Shown here: positions 8,464-17,085 of the stretch, one piece after another
Numbering within the stretch: the first letter of the stretch is position 1
How the letters are laid out: the number at the start of each line of letters is the position of its first letter
Assembly: GCA_934317185.1 (NCBI GenBank)
Contig: CAKREJ010000013.1
Location: forward strand, 1 to 27,423
Reading direction: 5' to 3'
From: an uncultured Anaerobutyricum sp.
GTDB lineage: Bacteria > Bacillota > Clostridia > Lachnospirales > Lachnospiraceae
Length of the DNA stretch: 27,423 nt
The notes under the pieces: generated by a model
What the model was told of the DNA's origin: nothing
Seen by the model: the letters and a program-made list of their open reading frames with translations, nothing else
The model's database searches: none
Translations under genes and position numbers: made by a program

Positions 8464-8580
8464 AGTCGAATGCCTATGAGACTTGGAACACATCCACGCA
8501 GAGCGTTTCTTTTAGCAGATGTTCTATCTTCGACTGAGATAAACTTCTCATATTTTAACAAAATACTCCCTGTCATGCAA
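8464..8580 (-). promoter_or_regulatory. Strong promoter and structured leader before the 236-residue gene
   Basis: Minus-strand TTGCAT (8580-8575) and TAAAAT (8557-8552) are exactly 17 bp apart. The predicted leader, about 115 bases, is rich in pairing: TGAGA/TCTCA close to the start; AGTCGAA (8535-8529) with TTCGACT (8470-8464) as a closing stem; inside it GAACATC (8524-8518) with the GATG..TTC segment at 8494-8486; and CGC/GCG at 8505-8497. It matches no riboswitch consensus I know; a plain 5' UTR is the alternative. Confidence 0.45.
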
Positions 8581-8623
8581 GAAAGATTTTTGTCCTTCCC
8601 CTTCCTTCCTCTGTTGTCTTTTA

Positions 8624-9328
8624 CTATTCTGTGTCCTCATTTCTACCATAATATACTTCCGCTCTTCCAGATATTTCATTATAAAATGCTGCTTCTGCGG
8701 CATAACGATAAGGATTAATAAAAATAAAGCCAATTCCAAGAGTTAAAATTCCAAGAATATCCCATCCTATATAGCTGAGTCTAAAACAAAATAATTCCCA
8801 TTTGTGTTTTTTCATAATTTGTCTTGAAGCTCTAAGCACTTCCAATATTGAAAAATCTTTTCTTTCTTCAAGAATATATGGAACCATTGCATAAGAATAC
8901 TTCATAACAATCCCAGGTATAATCAGGAAGATATAACCTATTGTCAATATAAAGAACAGTATGATTTTTGCACAAAGAACTCTCCACCAATCTGACATAC
9001 GGCTTACCAGACGGGAAATACTATTCTTTCTCCGGTCTAATAATGCCAGATTAAAATCAATATATCCAAGTCTTACAGCATCCCCGATAAAAAAATAAAT
9101 TAATGCAAGTATGGTTGTTCCTAAAAATAAAACCGGATAAAATCCCGGAAGAAATTCCAGAAAATAAACGAGTACGGCTGCCAGAGCTACATAGCCTGCA
9201 ATAAATAAGACGGAAAAGGAAAAAACACCGAGCCATCCTGCGAGCAGACCTGCTGCTGCAGCCTTTGTCCAATTCCCTTTTAACGCATCTCTTGCGATTT
9301 CTTTATATGTGCCTGAACCTAATTTCAT
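8624..9328 (-). CDS. DUF975 family integral membrane protein
   Basis: Multi-pass membrane protein of the DUF975 family, function unknown. From the ATG at 9328 it has 234 residues with about five to six hydrophobic helices. The diagnostic C-terminal half is clear: a helix with IFLIIPGIVMKYSYAMVPYI, then a charged segment with HKWELFCFRLSYIGW, a helix, and NPYRYAAEAAFY near the end. The open frame extends upstream to a TTG, but ATG 9328 has AAGGA eight bases before it. A terminator (9412-9439) separates it from the small ORF upstream, so it is probably transcribed from within 9329-9411. In other Firmicutes such genes are scattered singly and context gives no function. Confidence 0.85.
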   Translation of the reverse strand: MKLGSGTYKEIARDALKGNWTKAAAAGLLAGWLGVFSFSVLFIAGYVALAAVLVYFLEFLPGFYPVLFLGTTILALIYFFIGDAVRLGYIDFNLALLDRRKNSISRLVSRMSDWWRVLCAKIILFFILTIGYIFLIIPGIVMKYSYAMVPYILEERKDFSILEVLRASRQIMKKHKWELFCFRLSYIGWDILGILTLGIGFIFINPYRYAAEAAFYNEISGRAEVYYGRNEDTE

Positions 9329-9411
9329 AAACAAAATCCTTTCAATATTTATTAAGCCAAATGTATCGAGCAAATCAAGATTAAGCTTCGGGAAAGAGGT
9401 GACCTATGATA

Positions 9412-9439
9412 GAAAAAAGCCGTCCCTTCATGGACAGCT
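9412..9439 (-). terminator. Terminator after the 59-residue ORF
   Basis: Eight-base arms (9418-9425 with 9432-9439, one G-U pair) and a six-base loop, followed on the minus strand by a run of six T (9418-9413). It lies about 70 bp past the small ORF and probably ends the eutP-like plus small-ORF transcript. Confidence 0.75.
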
Positions 9440-9509
9440 CTTTCTTTATGATATGATACAATAATAGTATACAGGTCACATTACTTCAAAGTATCATCGT
9501 GCCCATATA

Positions 9510-9689
9510 TTAAATATTCCACATTTCTTTAATTCTTACAAGTTCATTCAGTGTCATATCCATAAATGCTTCATTTTTAGGATTGTTGCTAAACGCATTC
9601 GTTTCTTTGCGATATGTAATCTCCTCTGCAACATCTTCCACTGTGATTCCCTTTGTTTTTAAAATCTGTGCTGCTTCATAACCTCTCAT
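9510..9689 (-). CDS. Small hypothetical protein, 59 residues
   Basis: A short complete ORF. ATG at 9689 is preceded by GGGAGG at a good distance (complement of 9697-9702), and it ends with TAA just before the terminator at 9412-9439. The product starts MRGYEAAQILKTKGITVEDV and is acidic and helical: the first 25 residues resemble a small helix-turn-helix or chaperone-like fold (EAAQILKTKGITVEDVAEEI), followed by a loop and a Met-rich helix ending EMWNI. I cannot name a family. It lies 106 bp after the first eutP-like gene on the same strand, so cotranscription is likely. Good codon use and a strong ribosome site argue it is real. Confidence 0.7.
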   Translation of the reverse strand: MRGYEAAQILKTKGITVEDVAEEITYRKETNAFSNNPKNEAFMDMTLNELVRIKEMWNI

Positions 9690-9795
9690 AGTAAACCTCC
9701 CATTTTAGTGAATAAAATTCTGAATTTATTATAGAACAATCTATCTAAATAATCCACTGTTTTTTATCTGATAAAAACTATAAATATTTGTTTTG

Positions 9796-10323
9796 TCAGA
9801 TATTGTGAAATCTATTCTGATCTTTTGCGTCTTCCCCCTCACCGAAACTGAGTTCATCATACTTTGACTTTACCTCTTCCCACGGTAATGTATCTCTTTC
9901 TTCTTTTAAATAAGAAAGAATGTCTGCGATTCCTTCACCGGTATATGCACTTGTATAAAAAATCTTTTTACATCCTGCTAATTCCAACCAGGCTGCTGCC
10001 TGTGCCGGCTGTGCAGCCCAATGGTCAATCTTTGTTACAACACCTACAACTTCTCTGTTGCAGACAGGTGTAAGATTCGGTGAATATAGAGAAAAAGCCT
10101 CTGTAGCATCCATCAAAAGACCAATTACATCTGCTTCTGCCGTAAAAACTGCCAAAGCAGAAATCAGATTCTTTGATTGAAGATATTCTCCCGGTGTATC
10201 AATAATAACATCATAATGGTTTACATATTGTGTTTTATGGTAGGTGATCGTATTCCCCTTCATCGCCTGAGACAAAGTGGTCTTACCCGCTTCACTTCGT
10301 CCAATAAACATAATCTTTCGCAT
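9796..10323 (-). CDS. EutP/PduV-family small GTPase, copy 1
   Basis: A P-loop GTPase of the family found in ethanolamine and propanediol microcompartment operons, where its role is still unclear (acetate kinase activity was reported for Salmonella EutP; PduV associates with the compartment). G1 is GRSEAGKT (8-15), G3 DTPGEY (42-47), G4 TKID (97-100) and G5 TSA (124-126), all intact in 175 residues. It is about 59% identical over the first 150 residues to the copy at 21257-21775. The C-terminal tail is charged and extends past the domain. No microcompartment operon surrounds it: a GH25 lysozyme lies upstream and a 59-residue ORF downstream. The two tandem EutL-like shell genes are 6 kb away. 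Confidence 0.88.
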   Translation of the reverse strand: MRKIMFIGRSEAGKTTLSQAMKGNTITYHKTQYVNHYDVIIDTPGEYLQSKNLISALAVFTAEADVIGLLMDATEAFSLYSPNLTPVCNREVVGVVTKIDHWAAQPAQAAAWLELAGCKKIFYTSAYTGEGIADILSYLKEERDTLPWEEVKSKYDELSFGEGEDAKDQNRFHNI

Positions 10324-10476
10324 AATGTATCTATCCTCTCATCTGTCTGTAATCAAACGTTTATACTATATCATATCCCAGAATCCATGTAAACCGGATT
10401 ACGATTTAATTCATTTTGTATTTCGCAAAACCGGAACTAACAATTAAATCTTCATAGAACAAACAAAGAATACCGA

Positions 10477-11565
10477 TCAAATTACTTTTATTTTTTTTGG
10501 TTTTGAAAAATCACTGTAATAGCTGTGCCCTTTTACAGATTTCAACATTCGAATCTTAAAATAGTAATTCTTTTTCGATTTTAATTTTTTCTTTATAACT
10601 ACTTTTCCTTTTGTTGCATTTACAGTTGCTGCCTTTTTATATCCTTTATTTTTCTTTGCAGAATAGAAAATCTGAACTTTTATTCCATTTCCTTTCTGAT
10701 TCCAGAGAACTTTTACCTTCTTTTTTGCTATCGATCTCACGGTAGTCTTTGGTGTTGGAAGCATAAGAAAATTAATATCTACCATTCCGTTAATTCCGTT
10801 TACTCTGCCTTGATTGGTGGCCTGCCACATCTGGTAAGTGCCCTGATAAGTACACTTCGTATTCCAATGTGCCACCCACTTATCACAATGATTAAAAGAA
10901 TCTTTTGGAAGTTCTTTTTCAAACCAGCTTTTCGGTGCAAATATACCGACAGAATATCCGGCCTTTTTGATAATAGCTGTAAAGGTTTGTATAATCTTTT
11001 GACGCTGCTTTGCATTTGTATGACTTAAAATATAATTGTCTTCAAGATCATAATAAATGGGATATGTAATCTTATGTCCTCTTACCAGACGAAGTACATG
11101 AGCAGCTTCACTTTTAGCTTTTGCTATAGTATCTGCATAAGAATAAAGATATACTCCGTAAGGAATTCCATACTTTTCACAAGCACGTACATTGTTCATC
11201 CATTGTGAATCATCCTGATCTGATTGATTCATTCCATAGCCACAACGGATAATCGCAAAGTCAATGCCATCTGCTTTTACCTGTTGCCAATTTATCGTTC
11301 CCTGATTATGACTGACATCAATTCCCTTTGCTACAGCACCTTTTATTACAGAACCATTACTGCTACGATACTTTCCCGAAATCTTTTTCCACGCCTTTGG
11401 AAAAACAGAAGCAAACGGTGTAATCTCTTCGATAGGCTGACCATTCTCATAGCGATAACTATTCGCCTTATCGCCGCTTTCCTTTGCACAGACAGGCACC
11501 CCGGCAGTCACTGCCATAATAAGAGCACATATCATCCCTGTTACTTTTACAAGCATCTTCTTCAT
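10477..11565 (-). CDS. Secreted GH25 lysozyme with C-terminal Fn3-like domain
   Basis: Peptidoglycan hydrolase cutting the MurNAc-GlcNAc bond. A signal peptide (1-27, ending PVCA) is followed by a linker and a GH25 barrel (about 79-265) that starts KGIDVSHNQG with Asp83 and carries the catalytic DLED at 173-176. The last 90 residues are Lys-rich and strand-like, resembling a fibronectin type III module (SAKKNKGYKKAATV, YYFKIRMLKSVKGHSYYS), a tail seen in many clostridial surface proteins. The 362-residue length suits this build. The ATG at 11565 has AAAGGA eight bases upstream. It is probably monocistronic and fits the other wall enzymes in the window (LCP, two NlpC/P60 proteins). A lysozyme of phage origin is less likely without phage neighbours. 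Confidence 0.9.
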   Translation of the reverse strand: MKKMLVKVTGMICALIMAVTAGVPVCAKESGDKANSYRYENGQPIEEITPFASVFPKAWKKISGKYRSSNGSVIKGAVAKGIDVSHNQGTINWQQVKADGIDFAIIRCGYGMNQSDQDDSQWMNNVRACEKYGIPYGVYLYSYADTIAKAKSEAAHVLRLVRGHKITYPIYYDLEDNYILSHTNAKQRQKIIQTFTAIIKKAGYSVGIFAPKSWFEKELPKDSFNHCDKWVAHWNTKCTYQGTYQMWQATNQGRVNGINGMVDINFLMLPTPKTTVRSIAKKKVKVLWNQKGNGIKVQIFYSAKKNKGYKKAATVNATKGKVVIKKKLKSKKNYYFKIRMLKSVKGHSYYSDFSKPKKIKVI

Positions 11566-11695
11566 CTTATCCGTCCTTTCATAAAGCTCTTTTTATTTTG
11601 TCGCTTCTCAACATTAAATTCTATCATAGGTCCTGCCATATAGAAAGCCTCTTAATTTATTTATTCTTTCTAATAATTTATTGATGAAAGCAGAA

Positions 11696-11730
11696 GGGCG
11701 TGTGAAAAAACTTTCATTTCTCACACGCCC
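11696..11730 (-). terminator. Hairpin terminator after hppA
   Basis: Perfect 10-bp GC-rich arms (11696-11705 with 11721-11730) around a 15-base loop, 34 bp beyond the hppA stop. The T-run is poor on the minus strand (TTCTGCTTT) and better on the plus strand (TTTGTTTTT), so it may be bidirectional. Confidence 0.7.
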
Positions 11731-11763
11731 TTTGTTTTTAATGACAGATGGAAATCGGTATTT

Positions 11764-13752
11764 TTAGAATAATCCTCCGATGCTAAGGAATAATGGTGCA
11801 AATACCAATGATACAATTGTCATAAGTTTAATAAGGATATTAATAGAAGGTCCTGATGTATCCTTAAACGGATCACCTACTGTATCTCCTACAACTGCCG
11901 CACGATGTGCCTCGCTTCCCTTTCCGCCATGATTACCATCTTCAATATATTTTTTCGCATTGTCCCATGCTCCACCAGAGTTAGACATAAAGATAGCAAG
12001 CATAACACCTGTTACTAAAGATCCACCAAGAAGTCCGCCAAGTGCAGCCGGTCCAAGTACCACACCGATAAATAACGGTGCAACCACTGCCATTACACCC
12101 GGAAGAAGCATCTCTTTTAAAGCTGCCTGTGTAGAAATAGCTACGCAGGATGTATAATCAGGTTTTCCTTTTCCTTCCAAGATTCCAGGAATTGTTTTAA
12201 ACTGTCGTCTTACTTCTTCGATCATCTTATAAGCTGCCTTAGATACAGAATCCATTGTAAAGGCAGAGAAGAGGAATGGAAGCATTCCACCTACAAACAT
12301 ACCAACGATTACTTTATAATCTAATAAGTTGATTCCGGATTCAAATAATCCAACTGCCTGTGCATACGATACGAATAACGCTAATGCAGTAAGTGCAGCG
12401 GAACCAATCGCAAATCCCTTACCCATAGCTGCTGTTGTATTACCAACCGCATCAAGTTTATCTGTAATATTACGAACTTCGGATGGAAGACCGGACATCT
12501 CTGCGATTCCTCCGGCATTATCTGCAATTGGACCATACGCATCTACCGCTACGGTAATACCCGTTGTTGAAAGCATTCCTACGGCTGCTAAGGCAATTCC
12601 GTAAAGGCCACTAAAAGAATATGCTCCGATAATTCCGATTGCAATTAAGATGATTGGAATAGCTGTAGACTGCATTCCTACAGCTATTCCGCTGATAACT
12701 GTTGTTGCAGGACCTGTTTCGGACTGCTGTGCGATCTTTTTAACAAAACCATAATCACCTGAAGTATACACTTCTGTAATTATACCGATCAACAGACCAA
12801 CTACAAGACCAAAAATAATAGCGATTGCTTCTTTAAATCCGTTAAAGAATACTTTACTTAAAATCAAAGATCCAATCATAACTACAATTGCTGCAGAATA
12901 ACTACCGTACTTCAGTGCCTTATGAGGACTGGAATTCTCATCACCTTTTACAAAGAAACATCCAATCACAGATGCTAATACGCCAAGTGCTGCAATAACT
13001 AATGGGAAAATAGCTCCGCTTTCTTTCGCATAAACAACACCCAGAGTAATAGCAGATACTAAAGAACCTACATAAGACTCAAACAGGTCGGCTCCCATTC
13101 CGGCAACATCACCTACGTTATCACCTACATTATCAGCAATAACAGCCGGATTACGAGGATCATCTTCCGGAATACCAGCTTCTACCTTACCTACAAGATC
13201 TGCTCCAACGTCTGCTGCTTTTGTATAGATACCTCCACCTACACGAGCAAATAATGCGATAGAAGATGCTCCTAATGAAAATCCGGAAAGAACATCTGGA
13301 TTTTTAGTTATGGCATATACAACTCCTGCTCCAAAAAGACCAAAACCAACTACAGACATACCCATTACAGCACCACCGGAAAATGCGATAGATAACGCCT
13401 TATTCATTCCGCTGTCTTTTGCTGCTGCTGCAGTTCTTACGTTCGCTTTTGTAGCAACATTCATTCCGATATAACCAGCTACTGTAGAGAATAGTGCTCC
13501 AACAAGGAAACATACTGCTGTTACCCAGTTACCAATTCCTACACCAATTAATATAAATAATACTGCAACGAATATAATGAGAATCTTATATTCTGCTGTG
13601 AGAAAGGCTCTTGCTCCTTCGTGAATAAATGCTGCAATCTCCTTCATTCTGTCTGTTCCTGCATCCTGTCTTCCTACTTTTTTTGTAAGATAAAACGCAA
13701 AGAGTAAGGCACAAATTCCAAGAATTGGTGCACAATAAATTAAACGTTCCAT
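11764..13752 (-). CDS. hppA: Membrane-bound ion-pumping pyrophosphatase, K+-dependent type
   Basis: Splits pyrophosphate and pumps Na+ and/or H+ across the membrane, recovering energy from biosynthetic reactions. At 662 residues with about 16 membrane helices it is full length. The substrate-site motifs are present: [11 protein letters not shown] (181-191), DNVGDNVGD (207-215), and [12 protein letters not shown] later. The K+-dependence site reads GNTTAA (437-442), with alanine where K+-independent enzymes have lysine, so it should need K+; in anaerobes such enzymes are often Na+ pumps, but I cannot settle the ion. Two ATGs lie close together; the second, at 13752, is six bases from AGGAGG (13759-13764) and is preferred, because the first abuts the ribosome site. 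Confidence 0.95.
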   Translation of the reverse strand: MERLIYCAPILGICALLFAFYLTKKVGRQDAGTDRMKEIAAFIHEGARAFLTAEYKILIIFVAVLFILIGVGIGNWVTAVCFLVGALFSTVAGYIGMNVATKANVRTAAAAKDSGMNKALSIAFSGGAVMGMSVVGFGLFGAGVVYAITKNPDVLSGFSLGASSIALFARVGGGIYTKAADVGADLVGKVEAGIPEDDPRNPAVIADNVGDNVGDVAGMGADLFESYVGSLVSAITLGVVYAKESGAIFPLVIAALGVLASVIGCFFVKGDENSSPHKALKYGSYSAAIVVMIGSLILSKVFFNGFKEAIAIIFGLVVGLLIGIITEVYTSGDYGFVKKIAQQSETGPATTVISGIAVGMQSTAIPIILIAIGIIGAYSFSGLYGIALAAVGMLSTTGITVAVDAYGPIADNAGGIAEMSGLPSEVRNITDKLDAVGNTTAAMGKGFAIGSAALTALALFVSYAQAVGLFESGINLLDYKVIVGMFVGGMLPFLFSAFTMDSVSKAAYKMIEEVRRQFKTIPGILEGKGKPDYTSCVAISTQAALKEMLLPGVMAVVAPLFIGVVLGPAALGGLLGGSLVTGVMLAIFMSNSGGAWDNAKKYIEDGNHGGKGSEAHRAAVVGDTVGDPFKDTSGPSINILIKLMTIVSLVFAPLFLSIGGLF

Positions 13753-13942
13753 ACTCATCCTCCTATGACTTATTTTTCTTTACGAAATACTAATGTTATT
13801 ATCCAAAAAACACTTTTGTTTGTAAATGTTTTTTATTGTTATAAACAAGTTTATGGACGGTTTTTCTTGTTTTTTGGTTGCTTTTTTTACAATTCTCATA
13901 TTCTTGTTTCATTTATTGGCTATTTCCTCTCAAAAAGCTTCT

Positions 13943-14065
13943 TTATTTGTCTGTAAAACTTACATTATGTTTTTCATTTGAAATTGTTTTCTTTCCTTGT
14001 CCGAATAATGAAATACCGAAAAGAAAAGGAGGGGACTCTTTTACATAATCCTCTCCTAACTTCAT
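13943..14065 (-). other. Possible small ORF or gene remnant in the aspS-hppA gap
   Basis: Directly after the aspS stop, the same reading frame stays open for 71 codons to TAA at 13945. The conceptual product is hydrophobic first (a membrane-helix-like stretch with LLILSNWLIYVTTAWF) and charged after that. The only ATG is at 14065, giving 40 residues (MKLGEDYVKESPPFLFGISL...), but it has no good ribosome site. It could be a decayed small membrane-protein gene, a gene with a rare start, or chance. The rest of the gap (13753-13942) is AT-rich with only the short weak hairpin at 14133-14149 near the aspS end. Confidence 0.25.
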
Positions 14066-14158
14066 TTCTTTTTCGAATTCACTTATAAACCATGCTGTCG
14101 TTACATAAATAAGCCAATTTGATAATATTAACAGGGTAATAACTACCCTACAACGAAG

Positions 14159-15910
14159 TTACTTTCTTATTTTTATGTGTACTTCCCTAAGCTGCATTTC
14201 AGAAACTTCATTTGGCGCTCCACACATAACATCCTGTGCATTACCATTCATAGGGAATGGAATAACCTCACGAATATTTTCTTCATTGCGAAGCAACATA
14301 ATCATACGATCCACACCAGGTGCCATACCTGCATGTGGCGGTGCACCATACTGGAATGCATTGTAAAGGGCACCAAACTTCTCTTTTAAGTCTTCTTCTG
14401 TATAACCTGCGATTTCAAAAGCTTTTATCATGATATCAAGATTATGGTTTCTTACTGCTCCGGAAGAAAGCTCCACACCATTACATACAATATCATACTG
14501 ATAAGCCAGTAAATCTAATGGGTCTTTTGTCGTTAATGCTTCTAAACCACCCTGTGGCATAGAGAATGGATTGTGAGTGAAGATGATTTTTTTCTCCTCT
14601 TCATCATACTCATACATTGGAAAATCATTAATAAAGCAGAAACGATATGCATTCTTCTCTAACAAATCAAGACGCTGTCCTAACTCATTACGAAGCTGTC
14701 CTGCATAAAGAGCTGCCTGTTTTTCTTTGTCTGCGATAAAGAAAATGGTATCTCCGCCTTTAAGACCGGCGATTTCACGAATCTCTGCCTTCATATCATC
14801 CGGAATAAATTTATCAATTGGTCCTTTATAACTTAAATCTTCTTTTACTTCAAGATAGCCAAGTCCACCCATTCCGATAGAGGTTGCAAACTTAAGAAGT
14901 TTCTCATGGAAGCCTTTAGACATCTTATTAGATACCTTGATCGCACGAACTGTCTGACCATGAAATGGCTTGAAAGTACATCTTTGGAAAAAGTCTGTTA
15001 CATCTACGATACGAAGTGGATTTCTTAAATCCGGCTTATCAGAACCAAACTCAAGCATAGCCTGCTTGTAGCTGATTACAGGATATGGTGCTGCTGTTAC
15101 AACACTTCCTTCCGGTGCAAACTTTTCAAATGTCGCAGTAAGAACTTCTTCACCTACACGGAACACATCTTCCTGTGTCGCAAAACTCATTTCAAAATCT
15201 AACTGATAAAATTCTCCAGGAGAACGATCTGCTCTGGCATCCTCATCACGGAAACATGGAGCGATCTGAAAATATTTATCAAATCCAGATACCATAAGAA
15301 GCTGCTTATACTGCTGTGGTGCCTGTGGAAGAGCATAAAACTTTCCTTTATACTTTCTGGATGGCACGATATAATCTCTGGCACCTTCCGGAGAAGAAGC
15401 ACAAAGAATTGGAGTCTGGATTTCTAAAAATCCCATATCTGTCATCTTCTGTCTCAAAAAGCTGATAACTTTAGAACGGAAAATCATGTTATCCTTTACT
15501 TTTTTATTTCTCAAATCAAGATAACGATATTTCAAACGCACATTTTCATGATTTTCTTTAGAAGTCATCACTTCGAATGGAAGCTGTTTATATACCTTAC
15601 CAAGTAAATCTACTTTGTGTGCCTCTAATTCAATTGTTCCAGTTGGAATCTTTGGATTATAAGTCTCCTCATCTCTGTGTTCGATTACACCTTCAAGAGA
15701 AATACAATCTTCCTTATTGATTCCTTCCAATAATGTAGTGTCTCTCATTACAACCTGAAGAACACCGTACATATCTCTTAAATCAATAAAAGATACACCA
15801 CCATGATCACGGATATTTTCTACCCAGCCTGCCACACGGACAGTTTCTCCAACATTCTCTTCATTAAGCATATCAAGTGTTCTATCTCTGTAAATGTTTG
15901 ATAGGTTCAT
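14159..15910 (-). CDS. aspS: Aspartyl-tRNA synthetase, bacterial type, probably non-discriminating
   Basis: Class II synthetase that charges tRNA-Asp, and tRNA-Asn too if non-discriminating. The 583 residues contain the anticodon-binding OB fold (about 1-110), catalytic core with motif 2 FRDEDARADR (220-229), the GAD-type insertion (about 290-410) and motif 3 GVDRMIML (532-539). In the OB fold, RDHGG (35-39) has a histidine at the position linked to relaxed anticodon recognition in the Pseudomonas aeruginosa enzyme (His31), where discriminating enzymes tend to have leucine. This suggests it also makes Asp-tRNA-Asn for the GatCAB amidotransferase. A T-box leader controls it. ATG 15910 follows a GGGAG site. 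It is otherwise a standard housekeeping gene. Confidence 0.95.
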   Translation of the reverse strand: MNLSNIYRDRTLDMLNEENVGETVRVAGWVENIRDHGGVSFIDLRDMYGVLQVVMRDTTLLEGINKEDCISLEGVIEHRDEETYNPKIPTGTIELEAHKVDLLGKVYKQLPFEVMTSKENHENVRLKYRYLDLRNKKVKDNMIFRSKVISFLRQKMTDMGFLEIQTPILCASSPEGARDYIVPSRKYKGKFYALPQAPQQYKQLLMVSGFDKYFQIAPCFRDEDARADRSPGEFYQLDFEMSFATQEDVFRVGEEVLTATFEKFAPEGSVVTAAPYPVISYKQAMLEFGSDKPDLRNPLRIVDVTDFFQRCTFKPFHGQTVRAIKVSNKMSKGFHEKLLKFATSIGMGGLGYLEVKEDLSYKGPIDKFIPDDMKAEIREIAGLKGGDTIFFIADKEKQAALYAGQLRNELGQRLDLLEKNAYRFCFINDFPMYEYDEEEKKIIFTHNPFSMPQGGLEALTTKDPLDLLAYQYDIVCNGVELSSGAVRNHNLDIMIKAFEIAGYTEEDLKEKFGALYNAFQYGAPPHAGMAPGVDRMIMLLRNEENIREVIPFPMNGNAQDVMCGAPNEVSEMQLREVHIKIRK

Positions 15911-15981
15911 TTATATAATCTCCCTTCTTATAATACAATTCTACTCATAAAAACAATGAATTTCTTATGATACAATAGCAC

Positions 15982-16276
15982 AAAAAAACGTCCCGAACTA
16001 TAACTAGTTCAGGACGGATTATTCCGCGGTACCACCTGAATTACTGTCTTCTAAAAAAACAGTCACTCAAAAACCAACTACTGTCTAACGCACAGTTACG
16101 GCGCACCTACTAATTAGTCTGCTCTGTGTCCGTTTAGCAGACTGTTGTTCAGATTGCGGCTGATAAAGTGTTATTCATGAAAATTCATTCTGCAAGGTTC
16201 TCACCATCCCTCACTCTCTGGAAGCGATAATTCTCACTACTTCTCTTCGTCATTGCCTTTACATCAAATCTTACTC
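15982..16276 (-). promoter_or_regulatory. T-box riboswitch leader of aspS
   Basis: The antiterminator core GGTGGTACCGCGG is at 16036-16024. The competing terminator has 12-base arms (15989-16000 with 16005-16016) and seven T (15988-15982). Stem I begins with GACGAAGAGAAGTAGTGAG (from 16250), including the AGTA element, then AGAGAG and an apical GGATGGTGAGAACC. On the return strand TGAAT-AAC-ACT places a specifier AAC (Asn) at 16172-16170, with the usual A after it; I see no GAC or GAU there. Uncharged tRNA binding would let transcription continue into aspS. Confidence 0.93.
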
Positions 16277-16305
16277 AGTCTACCACAGCTTAAAAAAAAT
16301 GTCCA
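16277..16305 (-). promoter_or_regulatory. Promoter of the aspS T-box transcript
   Basis: Minus-strand TGGACA (16305-16300) and TAGACT (16282-16277) are 17 bp apart, placing the start near 16270, just before stem I. The -35 is only 11 bp from the stop codon of the first eutL-like gene. Confidence 0.6.
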
Positions 16306-16316
16306 GAATTTTTTTC

Positions 16317-16970
16317 TTATATGTCAAGTGGATTCTTTATCGCATATTCTAAAGCTTCAATAAAAGCAGTTGTAGCAGCCCGGCAGGCCGATTCCGTTCC
16401 GGCAAGTACTGCTCCACTTGAATTTGCGTGTGACGGCGGATACCAGTATTTCGCTACTCGGGTATTTCCTGCTTTTAAAGCTTTATCCAATGCATAGTTT
16501 GTCTCGATCGGACCACCTACAAGATAAGCATAAGACTCTCCGGGTTTCATATCACACCATTCCTGAAAATACTTCCCAGGTCTTGGAATTGTCTGTGCAT
16601 AAAATGCCGTCCCCTCATCTCCGTCAAAGTTGCAAAGTTCTGAATGATTCTCTATAAAATCTCTTATGTATCGAAGTCCGCTCTTTACATCTTCGACCTT
16701 CGGACCGGAAAAAAGAACAAATACACTCCCACCGTATTTACTCCATGAACAAAGGGATCCTCCATAATAAGTCTGTGCATGAATCAACTTAATATTTGCC
16801 TTTTTGCTGGCATCATCTACTGCCAGATATCCAATATCATCATTATCTGTAGAAAAGAAACCAACACTGGTATGCCCTTCTGGTATGTTATATACTCTCG
16901 CAAATTCAGCCGTTACATTCGCTATAACTTTCTGGCTGAGCATATGCGTCTCCATCTTTACAATCTTCAT
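16317..16970 (-). CDS. EutL-type tandem-BMC shell protein, copy 1
   Basis: Belongs to the circularly permuted, double-BMC-domain proteins (EutL type) that form trimers tiling a microcompartment shell with a gated central pore. The match to E. coli EutL runs the whole length: FSTDNDDIGYLAVDDASKKA aligns with its SADSDDVTYIAADEATKQA, DVKSGLRYIRDFIE with EVRAGLDAMIAHIE, AYLVGGPIETNYALDKALKA with AYLVAPPLEATYGIDAALKS, and TESACRAATTAF near the C-terminus. ATG 16970 has AAGGA six bases upstream (16977-16981), giving 217 residues; an upstream ATG at 16985 overlaps that site. It follows its paralogue by about 115 bp. No hexameric or pentameric shell gene or enzyme cargo is nearby, and no terminator separates it from the aspS promoter. 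Confidence 0.88.
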   Translation of the reverse strand: MKIVKMETHMLSQKVIANVTAEFARVYNIPEGHTSVGFFSTDNDDIGYLAVDDASKKANIKLIHAQTYYGGSLCSWSKYGGSVFVLFSGPKVEDVKSGLRYIRDFIENHSELCNFDGDEGTAFYAQTIPRPGKYFQEWCDMKPGESYAYLVGGPIETNYALDKALKAGNTRVAKYWYPPSHANSSGAVLAGTESACRAATTAFIEALEYAIKNPLDI

Positions 16971-17056
16971 AATAAATCCTTTCATTTATGGCAGAAGCAT
17001 TATATCCTTCATTCTTTCATTCTGCCTTATTCTGCTTTTTTAGATTATGCCGTCAT

Positions 17057-17076
17057 GAAAATGCCGAGACATTCTT
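17057..17076. repeat. Palindromic intergenic element, copy 2 (imperfect)
   Basis: GAAAATG / CATTCTT arms with two mismatches around a six-base loop, directly after the stop of the upstream eutL-like gene. On the minus strand it reads AAGAATGTCTCGGCATTTTC, related to 293-312. It might act as a weak hairpin between the two shell genes. Confidence 0.35.
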
Positions 17077-17085
17077 AAATTCCAC

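Noticed and set aside
8429..8623. tRNA or known small RNA
   Set aside because: A GAGTCGAATGCC stretch recalls a T-arm, but no acceptor or anticodon arms form; a leader of the next gene fits better.
11224..11643. Plus-strand ORF of 139 codons
   Set aside because: It lies opposite the GH25 lysozyme, with no ribosome site or recognisable domain. It is an antisense shadow.
13765..13956. Plus-strand ORF of 63 codons in the gap upstream of hppA
   Set aside because: Product is almost only Phe, Leu and aromatic residues from T-rich DNA, and it has no ribosome site. It is best read as non-coding.
14133..14149. Terminator of aspS
   Set aside because: Only a six-base stem with no T-run on the minus strand; too weak to call.
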